From: an uncultured Bacteroidia bacterium | Lineage (GTDB): Bacteria; Bacteroidota; Bacteroidia; Bacteroidales; UBA932 | Assembly (NCBI GenBank): GCA_902801885.1 | Contig: CADCJX010000006.1 | Location: 122,045-186,044, forward strand | Direction: 5' to 3' | Length of the DNA: 64,000 nt | Shown: in pieces, positions 34,686 to 44,299 of the stretch | Position numbering within the stretch: the stretch's first letter is position 1 | Layout of the letters: each line of letters opens with the position of its first letter | Made by a program: the position numbers and the translations under genes | Notes under the pieces: model-generated | What the model saw: the letters and a program-made list of their open reading frames with translations, nothing else | What the model was told of the DNA's origin: nothing | Databases searched by the model: none

Positions 34686-34714
34686 TTGCCTTTTGAAAAT
34701 AAATTAGTAAATTG
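34686..34714 (+). promoter_or_regulatory. candidate promoter for the ExbB/ExbD operon
   Basis: TTGCC at 34686 and TAAATTG at 34708-34714 resemble the -33/-7 pair with an 18-19 base spacer, though the -7 box is one T short. It is followed by a leader of about 85 bases containing a small inverted repeat (GGAGGG at about 34727 with CCCCCTC near 34741-34747). Confidence 0.5.
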
Positions 34715-34807
34715 CAACGGTTTTTTGGAGGGTTTCCCGACCCCCTCAATGAGTCAGAACGAATTAACTATTTAATACTTTATTAATTAAAACACACGAA
34801 AACGGTT

Positions 34808-35605
34808 ATGAAAAAGTTTTTCATGTTCTTGGCAGTAGCAGGTGCTCTCACCCTCTCTGCTAGCATCGCGTCCGCACAGGACCAGGCCGCTGCAGCTCCT
34901 GCTACCGAGCAGGCCGCTCCCCAGCAGCTCTCCGCTGAGGATCTCCTCAAAGGTACCGGCGAGGATGTTCCTTTCCACCAGCAGATCAAGTCCTACTTCA
35001 TCCAGGGAGGTCCGGCCTTCATGTCCGCAATCATCCTCTGCTTGGTCCTCGGTCTTGCTCTCGCAATTGAAAGGATCCTCTACCTGTCGCTCGCAAAGAC
35101 CAACACCAAGAAGCTCATCGCCAAGGTCGAGGAAGCTCTCGCCGAAGGTGGTGTAGAGAAGGCAAAGGATCTCTGCCGCAACACCAAGGGTCCCGTCGCC
35201 AGCATCTTCTACGATGGTCTGCTTCACTATGATGAAGGACTCGATGTGGTCGAAAAGAGAATCGCTTCTGCCGGTGGCGTCCAGATGAGCCTTATGGAGA
35301 ACAACCTTTCCTGGATCTCCCTGTTCATCGCAATCGCCCCTTCACTCGGATTCTTGGGAACAGTTATCGGTATGGTCAAGGCCTTCGATGCTATCGAGGC
35401 TGCGGGTGACATCTCCCCGAACATCGTCGCTGGAGGTATGAAGGTCGCCCTTATCACCACCGTCGGTGGTCTTATCGTGGCTATGATTCTCCAGGTGTTC
35501 TACAACTATATTCTTTCCAGGATCGATGCTCTTTCGATCGACATGGAGGAGGCTTCCATCAACCTCGTCGACGCTCTTGCAAAGTACGAGAAGAAGTCCA
35601 AATAA
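34808..35605 (+). CDS. exbB: MotA/TolQ/ExbB proton channel protein
   Basis: A 265-residue ExbB-type protein. An N-terminal signal-like helix (MKKFFMFLAVAGALTLSASI) and an Ala/Gln/Pro-rich linker precede the three core helices: FMSAIILCLVLGLALAIERI, SWISLFIAIAPSLGFLGTVI and KVALITTVGGLIVAMILQVF. It forms the proton-driven channel that energises TonB at the inner membrane. Followed by a small membrane protein and two ExbD genes, a set common in Bacteroidota. Strong use of abundant codons suggests high expression. Confidence 0.93.
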   Translation: MKKFFMFLAVAGALTLSASIASAQDQAAAAPATEQAAPQQLSAEDLLKGTGEDVPFHQQIKSYFIQGGPAFMSAIILCLVLGLALAIERILYLSLAKTNTKKLIAKVEEALAEGGVEKAKDLCRNTKGPVASIFYDGLLHYDEGLDVVEKRIASAGGVQMSLMENNLSWISLFIAIAPSLGFLGTVIGMVKAFDAIEAAGDISPNIVAGGMKVALITTVGGLIVAMILQVFYNYILSRIDALSIDMEEASINLVDALAKYEKKSK

Positions 35606-35644
35606 TTATAGTATAGTTAGAATCACTCTTTAGAATCTGTTGAA

Positions 35645-36067
35645 ATGAACAAATTATCCAAGATAATCGGCTGGGTGCTGGGTATTGTAGGCATCGTGCT
35701 GGGAGTCTGGTGTCTTGCCAAAGGCGAGGCAACAAACGAAGGCCCGGTGAACGTGCTCCTCAGGTACAGCTATTTCCTGCTTATCGCAGCAATAGTTATC
35801 CTGCTCGGACTTGCCCTCATCATGGCCGCTAAGAACAATCCGAAGAGCCTTATCAGGGCGCTGATCATCCTGGTCGGCATCGCGATAGTCGTAGGCATCG
35901 CCTATGCCCTGGCTCCCGGCACTCCTGCCGCCAACGTGAGAGAGCAGCCTAGCACATCACTGCTCAAGCTTACTGACACTTGGCTTATTCTGGTCTACAT
36001 CCTCGGAGGTGCAGCAATTGTGTCCATCCTCTTCGGTGTTATCAGAAACGCTATCACCAACAAATAA
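35645..36067 (+). CDS. small membrane protein of the ExbB/ExbD cassette
   Basis: A 140-residue protein with four hydrophobic helices: IIGWVLGIVGIVLGVWCLA, YFLLIAAIVILLGLALIM, LIILVGIAIVVGIAYAL and LILVYILGGAAIVSILFGV. No enzymatic motif. It lies between exbB and exbD, 39 bases after the former and 9 before the latter, and similar proteins occupy this place in other Bacteroidota, so it is probably an accessory subunit of the energising complex; this role is inferred. Confidence 0.8.
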   Translation: MNKLSKIIGWVLGIVGIVLGVWCLAKGEATNEGPVNVLLRYSYFLLIAAIVILLGLALIMAAKNNPKSLIRALIILVGIAIVVGIAYALAPGTPAANVREQPSTSLLKLTDTWLILVYILGGAAIVSILFGVIRNAITNK

Positions 36068-36076
36068 TTTTCGGCT

Positions 36077-36655
36077 ATGGCTAAAAAGAAAACTCCGGGT
36101 CTGAACACCCAATCAACAGCCGACATCGCTTTCCTTCTGTTGTGCTACTTCCTGATGGTTTCCACCATGGACCAGCAGTCCGGTCTTGTACGCCGTCTGC
36201 CCCAGATGCCTGACAAGAACCAGAAGACAGAAGACACGAAGGTCAACAGGCGCAATATCATCATCGTGAAGATCAACTCTTCCGACAGGCTGTTTGCAGG
36301 TGACCAGCTCATGGATGTTAGCCAGCTCAAGGACAAGATCAAGGAATTCATGACGAATCCCAACGAAGACCCTAACCTTCCTGAGAAGGAAGTCAAGAAC
36401 ATCGAGGGATTCGGTGATTATCCGGTTACCAAGGGAGTCATATCTCTTCAGAATGACCGCGGAACAAGTTACAAGGCTTACATAGCAGTTCAGAACGAAC
36501 TCGTAAAGGCTATCAACGAGATCCGTGACGACTTCTGCCGCCAGAACTTCGGAAGGGTGTACAACGCCTGCTCCGAGGATCAGCAGAAGATTGCCAGGGA
36601 AGCTATTCCGCAGAACATTTCCGAAGCAGAGCCTAAGGACGTAACCAAAAAGTAA
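36077..36655 (+). CDS. ExbD/TolR family biopolymer transport protein (first copy)
   Basis: A 192-residue ExbD/TolR protein. The single N-terminal helix STADIAFLLLCYFLMVSTMD contains the conserved membrane aspartate that takes part in proton flow; the rest is periplasmic and unusually long, with an extra C-terminal region (NFGRVYNACSEDQQKIAREA). It works with ExbB. Confidence 0.93.
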   Translation: MAKKKTPGLNTQSTADIAFLLLCYFLMVSTMDQQSGLVRRLPQMPDKNQKTEDTKVNRRNIIIVKINSSDRLFAGDQLMDVSQLKDKIKEFMTNPNEDPNLPEKEVKNIEGFGDYPVTKGVISLQNDRGTSYKAYIAVQNELVKAINEIRDDFCRQNFGRVYNACSEDQQKIAREAIPQNISEAEPKDVTKK

Positions 36656-36672
36656 TTCAGGAGGATAAGAAT

Positions 36673-37134
36673 ATGCCTATTTTCAAAAGAAGTGGTAAGA
36701 AAGACATGCCCGAGCTTGGAACAAGCTCCGACATCGTGTTCATGTTCCTGTTCTTCTTCATGGTGACCACCCAGATGCGTTCCAGTGAAGTGAAGGTCAG
36801 GGTACATCTTCCTGAAGCTACCGAGGTTGCGAAACTTGAAAGGAAAGACTTGGCATCCTACATCTACATCGGTTCCCCTAACGCCCAGTATCAGGGCCAG
36901 TACGGTACCGAGGCCAGGATCCAGCTCAACGACTCCTTCAAGACAACCAATGACATCCGCGACTTTATCGCCGCCGAGCGCGACGCCATGAGCGAGGCCG
37001 ACAGACAGTTGATGCAGGTTTCAATCAAAGCTGACGAGGATGTCAGGATGGGTATCGTTACGGACGTGAAGCAGGAGCTGAGGCGCTGCTCCGCCCTTAA
37101 GATCATGTACGCCGCCCGCAAGGCCGGACAGTAA
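36673..37134 (+). CDS. ExbD/TolR family biopolymer transport protein (second copy)
   Basis: A 153-residue ExbD/TolR protein. The helix SSDIVFMFLFFFMVTTQMR carries the conserved membrane aspartate; the periplasmic domain ends with VKQELRRCSALKIMYAARKA. Seventeen bases separate it from the first exbD, and a terminator follows directly. The two ExbD proteins differ strongly, so the complex probably contains a heteromeric ExbD component. Confidence 0.93.
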   Translation: MPIFKRSGKKDMPELGTSSDIVFMFLFFFMVTTQMRSSEVKVRVHLPEATEVAKLERKDLASYIYIGSPNAQYQGQYGTEARIQLNDSFKTTNDIRDFIAAERDAMSEADRQLMQVSIKADEDVRMGIVTDVKQELRRCSALKIMYAARKAGQ

Positions 37135-37154
37135 CCCGTCAGGACATAAGAATG

Positions 37155-37187
37155 AAAAAAGGACGCACGCAAGTGTGTCCTTTTTTG
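37155..37187 (+). terminator. intrinsic terminator after the ExbB/ExbD operon
   Basis: AAAAAAGGACGCAC, loop GCAA, GTGTGTCCTTTTTT: a stem of about 8 strong pairs (one G-T) followed by a T run, with A-tract on the other side, so it could also end transcription from the opposite direction. Confidence 0.88.
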
Positions 37188-37199
37188 TGTGTCAATCTC

Positions 37200-37230
37200 T
37201 TTGTCTTGGCTGAATTTTATAGTAACTTTG
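37200..37230 (+). promoter_or_regulatory. promoter of the asnS operon
   Basis: TTTG at 37200-37203, a 19-base spacer and TAACTTTG at 37223-37230 form an exact match to the Bacteroidota TTTG/TAnnTTTG promoter. It follows the Exb terminator and precedes the asnS ATG (37256) by 25 bases. Confidence 0.85.
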
Positions 37231-37255
37231 TATGATTATGTAATAATTGGCAACA

Positions 37256-38671
37256 ATGAGCGAAATTATCAGGACAAAGGTAAAGGACATGCTTAAGTCA
37301 GCTCCAGGACAAGAGGTTCTGGCTAAGGGCTGGGTAAGGACAAAGAGAGGAAACAAACAGATCAAGTTCGTCGCACTCAACGACGGCTCGACAGTTTACA
37401 ACATACAGATCGTAGTGGACATGGCCTCATTCGACGAGGCTCTGGTAGCAAAGATCACCACCGGAGCCAGCCTTGCAGTAAAAGGTACCCTGGTCGAGTC
37501 TGTAGGCAGCGGCCAGGCCGTCGAGATTCAGGCAAAGGAAATCGAAGTGCTGGGAGAGTGCGATCCTATGAGGTATCCCCTTCAGAAGAAAGACACTTCT
37601 CTTGAATACCTCCGTACGGTAGCCCACATGCGTCCCAGGACCAACACCTTCGGTGCTATCCTCAGGATACGCCATGCCATGGCTTTCGCAATCCACAAAT
37701 TCTTCAACGACAAGGGCTTTGTCTATCTCAATACCCCCCTCATCACCGAATCCGATGCTGAAGGAGCAGGAGACATGTTCCAGGTCACGACACTGAATCT
37801 GGAGAACGTCCCCAAGAAAGACAATGGCAAAGTCGATTTCAGCAAGGATTTCTTCGGCAAAAAGACCAGTCTCACTGTGAGCGGACAGCTCGAAGGTGAA
37901 CTCGGCGCAACTGCAGTCGGCGAGATCTACACTTTCGGTCCTACCTTCAGGGCGGAGAACTCCAACACTCCAAGGCATCTCGCCGAATTTTGGATGATCG
38001 AACCCGAGATGGCATTCTACGACATCAATGACAACATGGTCCTGGCCGAGGAATTCGTGAAGTACCTCGTCCAGTACGCTTTGGACAACTGCATGGACGA
38101 CCTGCAGTTCCTGAACAACAAATACGACGAAGGCCTTATCGAAAGGCTTCGCAGCGTCCTTGGCATAGAGTTCCAGAGACTTACCTACACCGATGCAGTA
38201 GAGATTCTCGAAGAGGCAGTCAGGAACGGCGTTCAGTTCGAGTTCCCTGTCAGCTGGGGAACTGACTTCCAGAGCGAGCATGAGCGCTACCTCGTCGAGA
38301 AACACTTCGGCAAGCCGGTCATCCTTACAGACTTCCCGATGGCAATCAAGGCCTTCTATATGAAGCAGAACGAAGGCTGTGCCCCCGGACGTGAGACCGT
38401 CAGAGGCATGGATGTCCTGTTCCCGAAGATCGGTGAGATCATAGGCGGCTCCGAAAGGGAGGCTTCCCTCGAGAAACTCGAAAAGAGGATCACAGACCTT
38501 GGCATGAGTCGCAAGAACCTCGAATGGTACATCGACACCCGCCGCTTCGGTACCGTTCCTCACAGCGGCTTCGGACTTGGTTTTGAAAGGCTGCTGCTGT
38601 TCGTGACCGGCATGGCCAACATCCGTGACGTCATACCCTTCCCCAGGACACCAAAGAACGCAGAATTCTAA
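37256..38671 (+). CDS. asnS: asparagine-tRNA ligase
   Basis: A 471-residue class IIb aminoacyl-tRNA synthetase. The OB-fold anticodon-binding domain ([20 protein letters not shown]) is followed by the catalytic core with [29 protein letters not shown] (motif 2) and [17 protein letters not shown] (motif 3). The [14 protein letters not shown] stretch is characteristic of AsnRS. The ATG at 37256 ([12 protein letters not shown]) is used; an upstream TTG at 37247 is less likely. First gene of a long plus-strand run. Confidence 0.96.
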   Translation: MSEIIRTKVKDMLKSAPGQEVLAKGWVRTKRGNKQIKFVALNDGSTVYNIQIVVDMASFDEALVAKITTGASLAVKGTLVESVGSGQAVEIQAKEIEVLGECDPMRYPLQKKDTSLEYLRTVAHMRPRTNTFGAILRIRHAMAFAIHKFFNDKGFVYLNTPLITESDAEGAGDMFQVTTLNLENVPKKDNGKVDFSKDFFGKKTSLTVSGQLEGELGATAVGEIYTFGPTFRAENSNTPRHLAEFWMIEPEMAFYDINDNMVLAEEFVKYLVQYALDNCMDDLQFLNNKYDEGLIERLRSVLGIEFQRLTYTDAVEILEEAVRNGVQFEFPVSWGTDFQSEHERYLVEKHFGKPVILTDFPMAIKAFYMKQNEGCAPGRETVRGMDVLFPKIGEIIGGSEREASLEKLEKRITDLGMSRKNLEWYIDTRRFGTVPHSGFGLGFERLLLFVTGMANIRDVIPFPRTPKNAEF

Positions 38672-38683
38672 TTAATAACAGAT

Positions 38684-39313
38684 ATGCTAGTCATAGGAAT
38701 AGCCGGAGGTTCCGGCTCAGGAAAAACCACGGTGGTGAATGCAATCACGAGCAAGCTCAAGGAAAAGGTCGTGATCATCCCCCAGGACTCGTACTATAAG
38801 GATTCGAGCCATCTCCCTATGGAAGAAAGGCAGCAGATCAATTTCGACCATCCTGACGCCATCGACTTCAAACTGCTCTGCCAGCAGCTTGCCGAACTCA
38901 AGGAAGGCCACACCATCGAGCAGCCCGTCTATTCCTACATCACCTGCTCAAGGTCCAAGACCGAGACGGTGACAGTGGCGCCGGCAGACGTGATCATCAT
39001 CGAAGGTATCCTCATCTTCACCTGCAAGGAACTCAGGGACCAGATGGACATAAAGATATTCGTGGATGCAGATGATGATGACCGCCTGATGAGGGTCATG
39101 GCCAGGGACATCCTCGAAAGGGGCAAGACCGTCGAGACCGTGATAGAAAGGTACACAAAGACGGTCAAGCCGATGTACCTCCAGTTCATAGAGCCAAGCA
39201 AGCGTTACGCCGACATCATAATCCCCCAGGGAGGACATAACAAGGTGGCTGTCGATGTAATCTCAGCCACAGTCGAGAAGTCCATTCAGGAAAAGAAAGC
39301 AGTAAACGAATAA
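38684..39313 (+). CDS. udk: uridine kinase
   Basis: A 209-residue uridine/cytidine kinase, which phosphorylates uridine and cytidine to their monophosphates in pyrimidine salvage. P-loop GGSGSGKT at residues 8-15, then IIPQDSYYKDSSHLPMEER, NFDHPDAIDF, VIIIEGILIF and the lid RVMARDILERGKT. Twelve bases after asnS. Confidence 0.95.
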   Translation: MLVIGIAGGSGSGKTTVVNAITSKLKEKVVIIPQDSYYKDSSHLPMEERQQINFDHPDAIDFKLLCQQLAELKEGHTIEQPVYSYITCSRSKTETVTVAPADVIIIEGILIFTCKELRDQMDIKIFVDADDDDRLMRVMARDILERGKTVETVIERYTKTVKPMYLQFIEPSKRYADIIIPQGGHNKVAVDVISATVEKSIQEKKAVNE

Positions 39314-39322
39314 ACAAGGCAC

Positions 39323-40030
39323 ATGCAGAGCGAAGACAGGGCAGGACTCTACATTACGGTGATATTCCATCTTGTGATTATCATCATTCTCCTGGCCTGC
39401 CAAATCGGAGCTGTGCTGAGGCGTGACAACACCTTTGTCCTGGATTTCTCCAAGCAGGAAGAGGTAGAGAAACAGAAGGCAGAAGAGAATTTCAAGGAGG
39501 AAGTCAGTGACCGTCTTGACCAGCTGCTTGCATCTTCAGCCGGAGTTCCGATACGCAACATTGCCGTAGACAGGAGTTCCGCCCTTAAAGACGACCGTAA
39601 CACCAACGCCGAACAACTCTACAAGGATGCAGAGAGGCTGGCCCAGGAACTCAAGGACGGATTCAAGGCTGATGAGCCTGACGATGACTATGTAGCCATC
39701 AGCAAGCCTGTCCAGCCAAAAAAGGAAGACCCGAAGAAACAGACCTACAGCGGTCCTTCGGTGGTCTCGTACGCACTCGAAGGGAGAAAAGCCAGCAGAC
39801 TTTCCATCCCTGCCTACAGATGTCTTGGTGCAGGCCACGTGACCGTGATCATCACGGTCGACCCGTCCGGGAACGTGATCGGGGCCAAGGTCCAGGAAGA
39901 CGCATCTTCCAATGACAAGTGTCTCAGGGATTTCGCCATCAGGGCAGCCAGGCTTTCAAAGTTCTCGGCTTCGACCTCGGCACCCGCAAGGCAACTTGGG
40001 AACATTGTCTACATGTTCATCGCGCAATGA
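39323..40030 (+). CDS. TonB-like membrane-anchored protein
   Basis: A 235-residue protein: N-terminal membrane helix (YITVIFHLVIIIILLACQIG), a charged coiled-coil (SKQEEVEKQKAEENFKEEV, LYKDAERLAQELKDGF), a Pro/Lys linker (KPVQPKKEDPKK) and a C-terminal domain with AGHVTVIITVDPSGNVIGAK, the pattern of TonB C-terminal domains. It may be an energy transducer or a structural relative. It is followed by a large membrane-anchored protein whose ATG overlaps its TGA stop. Confidence 0.72.
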   Translation: MQSEDRAGLYITVIFHLVIIIILLACQIGAVLRRDNTFVLDFSKQEEVEKQKAEENFKEEVSDRLDQLLASSAGVPIRNIAVDRSSALKDDRNTNAEQLYKDAERLAQELKDGFKADEPDDDYVAISKPVQPKKEDPKKQTYSGPSVVSYALEGRKASRLSIPAYRCLGAGHVTVIITVDPSGNVIGAKVQEDASSNDKCLRDFAIRAARLSKFSASTSAPARQLGNIVYMFIAQ

Positions 40031-42216
40031 CCAGAAAAACCCTCTACCTGCTGACCGCACTGGCCGTAGTCCTGATCGCAGGGATTATTGTGGCTCTTAC
40101 GTCACTCTATTCCGGGACAGATCGGAAATCCCGTCCCGTTGAGACAGGGCAGATTGTGGAACACCACGCTCTCATCGAAGCCGTACCCTCAGATGCAGCT
40201 ATAGTGCTCTGCATGAAGGATTTCGGAAGAGCGGTAGACTATCTTTGCGACACAGTGGCAGTGTTCAATGAACTCACCTCAGGCAAATTCGATTTCCTGG
40301 CTGAAGAGTCTTTCGGAAGCATCCGCAGAGCTCCAGCGGTGGTCTCGATCCACTATAGCAAGGACATGCCTCCCCTTCTGGTTGTCAAGGCTCCAGGCGA
40401 GATTACGGATTCCACAGCAACCGATTTCAACCGCCTCAAGGCTGCTGCAGACACAGCCGGACTTTTTACCAAAGTGGATGGCAGCCTGCTGCTGATCTCA
40501 TCATCCGAGACAATCATCAACTCTTCTATAAGGCACATGGCTGAAGGGCACTCCATCCTAGAAGCCAACGGGTTTGCTGAGATCTCATCCAAGGTAGCCG
40601 GAAGCGACATCCTTTTCGCATGTAATTCCTACACGGACAACATCCTGGAGACTTATTTCTCAAGGAAATTCCGGAAGACAGGCACGTTCTTCAAGGAACT
40701 TGCCGGATGGACTGCCTTCAGCATCACAAAGCATTCCGAGCAGGAAGTAGTCCTTGACGGTGACCTCCTCTATGAAAGCGATCCGTCCTATTACATGAAC
40801 GTACTACGCCATGCAGGCACCTCATCGGTTGGAGTCGCAGAGGCTGTCCCTGCCCACACGGATTTCATCATAGATCTCCCGATCGGAAGTATCGCATCTT
40901 ACATCAAGGCGTACCGCAATTACCTGGATGCCAAGACAAGTCTTGACAAATACGAAACCATCCTCTCAAAGCAGAAGAAAGAGACAGGCAAGTCCGCGGA
41001 AGACTGGGCAAAAGCAATCGATCTCAAGGAAGTTGCCGTGGCCAACATCCACTTCGGTGACAAACTAAGGCAACTTCTCCTAATCAAGCCAGGCAGCAAG
41101 CAGGACATGGACGGAGTCGTTGACTTCAGTTCCCATGCCGGTTTCACGAAGACCTTGTTCGGAGACATATTCACAGGAGAAGACGAGAATGCCGCAACCC
41201 TCATGAAGGGATGGATAGTGGTTGGATCAAGGGGTTGCGTAGAGGAGTATTCAAAACTGATGGGTGAGACTCTCAAGGAGAGACTCTCAGACAACGGTCT
41301 TGGTGGGCAGATTCCGCAGAAAGGCTGTGGATTCTGGATGTACCACTCTCTCAGCGAGGACCCGAACTTGATCGACGCCACTTTCAGTCCAATGATGGCC
41401 AAGGGAGTCCGCAACGTAATCAAGGGCGTAACCTTCGTCCCGGTAACCCTTGCCGCAATGTCCAAAGGTGACAAGATGGGACTCGAACTCATCCTTTCCA
41501 GGACCAACATCACCAAAAGCAAGGCACCTGATGTTCAGGCTGCGGACAGGGACACGGCAATCGTAGTTCCGGCAGGTCCTTTCAAGGTCTTGAACAGTGC
41601 GACCGGCAAGGAAAACACCTTCTACCAGAACAGTCACCTTTCCCTGTGCCTCCAGGACGAGAACGGAAAGGATGTCTGGGGAATACCTTTCAAGTTCCCG
41701 GTCCTTGGATATGTCCAGGAGGTTGATTATTACAACAATGGGAAATTGCAGTACCTCTTCGCTGCAGACAGCAAACTATACCTGATCGACAGGCTCGGCC
41801 GCTTTGTAGGAGGCTTCCCCGTCGACTTAGGCAAGAAAATTGCGGTCGGTCCGAAGGTGTATGACTTCACGGGAGCAAAGCTCTACACTGCGATGGTCCT
41901 ACACAAGGACAACACTGTCGGGCTTTACGACCTTCACGGGAAGAAAGCGGCCTCCTGGAACGGCATAACGGCAAAAGAGACTATCAAGAGCCTGCCTGAA
42001 CTTCTGGAAGGAAAGAATAAGAAATACTGGGTGGTCAGGACTTCAAGACAGACCCTGGTTTACCCTTTCGAAGGCGGGGAACCGCTGGTGAAAGGTGAAG
42101 GGAACAAGATAATCCGGCCTGACAGCGGGATCACCATAAACGAGAAAGGTGCTGTCTCTGCCAAATGCTACGACGGCAAGGAAAGGACCTTCAAGTTGGA
42201 AAATGAAAAACGATAA
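40027..42216 (+). CDS. large membrane-anchored protein of unknown function
   Basis: A 729-residue protein with an N-terminal anchor (LYLLTALAVVLIAGIIVALT), a long extracytoplasmic region that begins with a DUF3352-like style segment (AVPSDAAIVLCMKDFGRAV, the resemblance is weak), and a C-terminal part (about 530-729) with repeated strand/turn units such as WGIPFKFPVLGYVQEV and DSKLYLIDRLGRFVGGFPVD that suggest a beta-propeller. The start overlaps the stop of the TonB-like gene, so the two products probably act together in the envelope. I do not recognise a function. Confidence 0.75.
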   Translation: MTRKTLYLLTALAVVLIAGIIVALTSLYSGTDRKSRPVETGQIVEHHALIEAVPSDAAIVLCMKDFGRAVDYLCDTVAVFNELTSGKFDFLAEESFGSIRRAPAVVSIHYSKDMPPLLVVKAPGEITDSTATDFNRLKAAADTAGLFTKVDGSLLLISSSETIINSSIRHMAEGHSILEANGFAEISSKVAGSDILFACNSYTDNILETYFSRKFRKTGTFFKELAGWTAFSITKHSEQEVVLDGDLLYESDPSYYMNVLRHAGTSSVGVAEAVPAHTDFIIDLPIGSIASYIKAYRNYLDAKTSLDKYETILSKQKKETGKSAEDWAKAIDLKEVAVANIHFGDKLRQLLLIKPGSKQDMDGVVDFSSHAGFTKTLFGDIFTGEDENAATLMKGWIVVGSRGCVEEYSKLMGETLKERLSDNGLGGQIPQKGCGFWMYHSLSEDPNLIDATFSPMMAKGVRNVIKGVTFVPVTLAAMSKGDKMGLELILSRTNITKSKAPDVQAADRDTAIVVPAGPFKVLNSATGKENTFYQNSHLSLCLQDENGKDVWGIPFKFPVLGYVQEVDYYNNGKLQYLFAADSKLYLIDRLGRFVGGFPVDLGKKIAVGPKVYDFTGAKLYTAMVLHKDNTVGLYDLHGKKAASWNGITAKETIKSLPELLEGKNKKYWVVRTSRQTLVYPFEGGEPLVKGEGNKIIRPDSGITINEKGAVSAKCYDGKERTFKLENEKR

Positions 42217-42220
42217 GACA

Positions 42221-43891
42221 ATGAGCGAATTCGAATTCCAATCGGTCAACAAGATGATCGAGAAGAGCTTCAGGGACAACTGGGACAGGCTGGCCCTCTC
42301 GAACTATCAGGGAGTCAGCTTGTGCTACAGGGATGTAGCCAGGAGAATTGAGAAACTCCACATAGCCTTCGAAAAGTGCTTCCTGCACAAGGGAGACAAG
42401 GTCGCCATCTGCGCCCGCAACCAGGTCAACTGGGCCGTGAGTTATCTCGCCACCATGACCTACGGAGCCGTCGTGGTACCAATCCTTCACGAATTCAAGC
42501 CTGGAAACATCCATTACCTCGTCAACCACTCCGAGGCCAAGGTACTCTTCGTTGACGACGTTATCTGGGAAGGTCTCAGCCCCGACGAGATGCCCGGGGT
42601 GTACGCAGTTGTAAGGATCAACACCTTCCAACTGCTCTACGCCAAGAACGACCGCATCATCGAGGCCCGTGAGCACATGAATGAGTATTTCGGAAAGCGT
42701 CATCCCAACGCCTTCCTCCCGGAGGATCTCTGCTACTACAAGGACTCCCCCAACGAACTGGCAATGATCAACTACACCTCCGGTACCTCCGGTTTCTCGA
42801 AGGGCGTCATGATCCCCTACAGGGCACTATGTTCCAACATCCAGTTCGCGAAGCATGTGTTACCTGAATTGGGCAACACATCCAACGTGGTCTCGATGCT
42901 TCCGACTGCACACATGTACGGAATGATGTTCGAGTTCCTCTTCGAGATGACCATCGGAATGCATGTCCATTTCCTCACGAGGGTGCCCAGCCCTAAGATC
43001 ATCATGCAGGCGCTCCAGGAAGTTAAACCCAACATCATCATTGCTGTTCCGCTGATCATCGAGAAGGTCTACAAGTCCAAGATCCAGAAGATGATCGAGA
43101 AAGGCAGCATCAAGACGATGCTCAGGATCCCCGTCCTGAACGACATGGTCCGCAAGAAGATCCGCACAGAACTGGTGAATGCTTTCGGAGGCAACTTCGT
43201 GGAAGTCATCATGGGAGGGGCTGCCTTCAACAAGGAGGTGGAGAAGTTCTTCTGGGACATTGACTTCCCCTACACCGTGGGCTATGGGATGACAGAGTGC
43301 GCCCCGATCATCGCCTACGACCACTTCAACGACAAGAAACTCTATTCCTGCGGTAAGGCAGCCTACAACATGCAGATCAAGATCGATTCCGACGATCCGC
43401 AGCACATCGAGGGTGAGATCCTATGCAAGGGACCCAACACCGCTCTTGGCTACTACAAGAACGAGGAGGCTACTGCCAGCCTGTTCACCGAGGACGGCTG
43501 GATGAGGACCGGAGACATGGGTATCATCGACAAGGACGGCTACCTCTTCATCAGGGGCCGAAGCAAGTGCATGATACTGGGTCCCAACGGCCAGAACATC
43601 TATCCTGAGGAACTTGAGACCGTGATCAACGCCGTAACCTATGTCGTCGATTCCCTCGTTATCGAAGACAATGGCGGCCTCACAGCCCTTATCTATCCGG
43701 ACTACCACCAGGCTGAACTGGACGGACTCAGCCGTACCGAGCTTGAGAAGAACATCACGGCCCTCCTTCCCGAGATCAACAAGGAGATTCCCGGCTATGC
43801 GCAGATCCGCAAGATCGAGTTCATGCCTGAAGACTTCGAAAGGACCCCGAAGCGTTCAATCAAGAGATACCTCTACCAGAGAAACGGATAG
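42221..43891 (+). CDS. AMP-dependent long-chain acyl-CoA synthetase
   Basis: A 556-residue ANL-superfamily adenylating enzyme. The P-loop-like INYTSGTSGFSKGVM (motif A3), the YGMTECAPIIAYD motif (A5), WMRTGDMGIIDKDGYLFIRG (A7/A8) and a C-terminal RTPKRSIKRYLYQ lysine motif are all visible. It activates a fatty acid to acyl-CoA, or possibly an acyl-ACP-like thioester; the chain length is unknown. The ATG at 42221 (MSEFEFQSVNKMIEKSF) is used; an ATG at 42203 would overlap the upstream gene. Confidence 0.9.
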   Translation: MSEFEFQSVNKMIEKSFRDNWDRLALSNYQGVSLCYRDVARRIEKLHIAFEKCFLHKGDKVAICARNQVNWAVSYLATMTYGAVVVPILHEFKPGNIHYLVNHSEAKVLFVDDVIWEGLSPDEMPGVYAVVRINTFQLLYAKNDRIIEAREHMNEYFGKRHPNAFLPEDLCYYKDSPNELAMINYTSGTSGFSKGVMIPYRALCSNIQFAKHVLPELGNTSNVVSMLPTAHMYGMMFEFLFEMTIGMHVHFLTRVPSPKIIMQALQEVKPNIIIAVPLIIEKVYKSKIQKMIEKGSIKTMLRIPVLNDMVRKKIRTELVNAFGGNFVEVIMGGAAFNKEVEKFFWDIDFPYTVGYGMTECAPIIAYDHFNDKKLYSCGKAAYNMQIKIDSDDPQHIEGEILCKGPNTALGYYKNEEATASLFTEDGWMRTGDMGIIDKDGYLFIRGRSKCMILGPNGQNIYPEELETVINAVTYVVDSLVIEDNGGLTALIYPDYHQAELDGLSRTELEKNITALLPEINKEIPGYAQIRKIEFMPEDFERTPKRSIKRYLYQRNG

Positions 43892-43893
43892 CA

Positions 43894-44298
43894 ATGGAAA
43901 AATTCGACGAAAGATACCTTGAAATGGCCGGAATATGGGCCAAGAATTCCTACTGCAAGAGGCGTCAGGTCGGAGCCTTGATCGTCAAAGACAAGATGAT
44001 CATCTCCGACGGCTACAACGGGACTCCATCAGGCTTCGAAAACATCTGCGAAGATGAGAACGGAGTGACAAAGCCTTATGTCCTCCACGCAGAGGCCAAT
44101 GCAATCACAAAGGTGGCGAAATCCGGCAACAGCAGTGAGAATGCAACTCTCTACGTGACTGCATCTCCATGCCTTGAGTGCTCGAAACTGATCATCCAGT
44201 CAGGCATTAAGAGAGTTGTCTACAAGGACGAGTACCGCCTTACGGACGGAGTCGACCTGCTCAGAAGGGCAGGGATAGAAGTTGAAAAGATCGACTAG
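43894..44298 (+). CDS. dCMP deaminase family protein
   Basis: A 134-residue zinc-dependent deaminase. The zinc site is complete: HAEANAI with His65 and Glu67, and PCLECSK with Cys93 and Cys96. The N-terminal YCKRRQVGALIVKDKMIISDGYNG is typical of dCMP deaminase/ComEB. It converts dCMP to dUMP for thymidylate synthesis. Two bases after the acyl-CoA synthetase and one before the protease gene. Confidence 0.93.
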   Translation: MEKFDERYLEMAGIWAKNSYCKRRQVGALIVKDKMIISDGYNGTPSGFENICEDENGVTKPYVLHAEANAITKVAKSGNSSENATLYVTASPCLECSKLIIQSGIKRVVYKDEYRLTDGVDLLRRAGIEVEKID

Positions 44299-44299
44299 G

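Noticed and set aside
34722-34750. GGAGGG...CCCCCTC inverted repeat upstream of exbB as a terminator of ansA
   Set aside because: The T run lies before the stem rather than after it, so it cannot work as an intrinsic terminator for the plus strand; possibly a leader hairpin only.
37427-38563. A 378-codon open frame antisense to asnS
   Set aside because: Mirror of a strongly biased housekeeping gene; the composition and lack of any motif point to a shadow frame.
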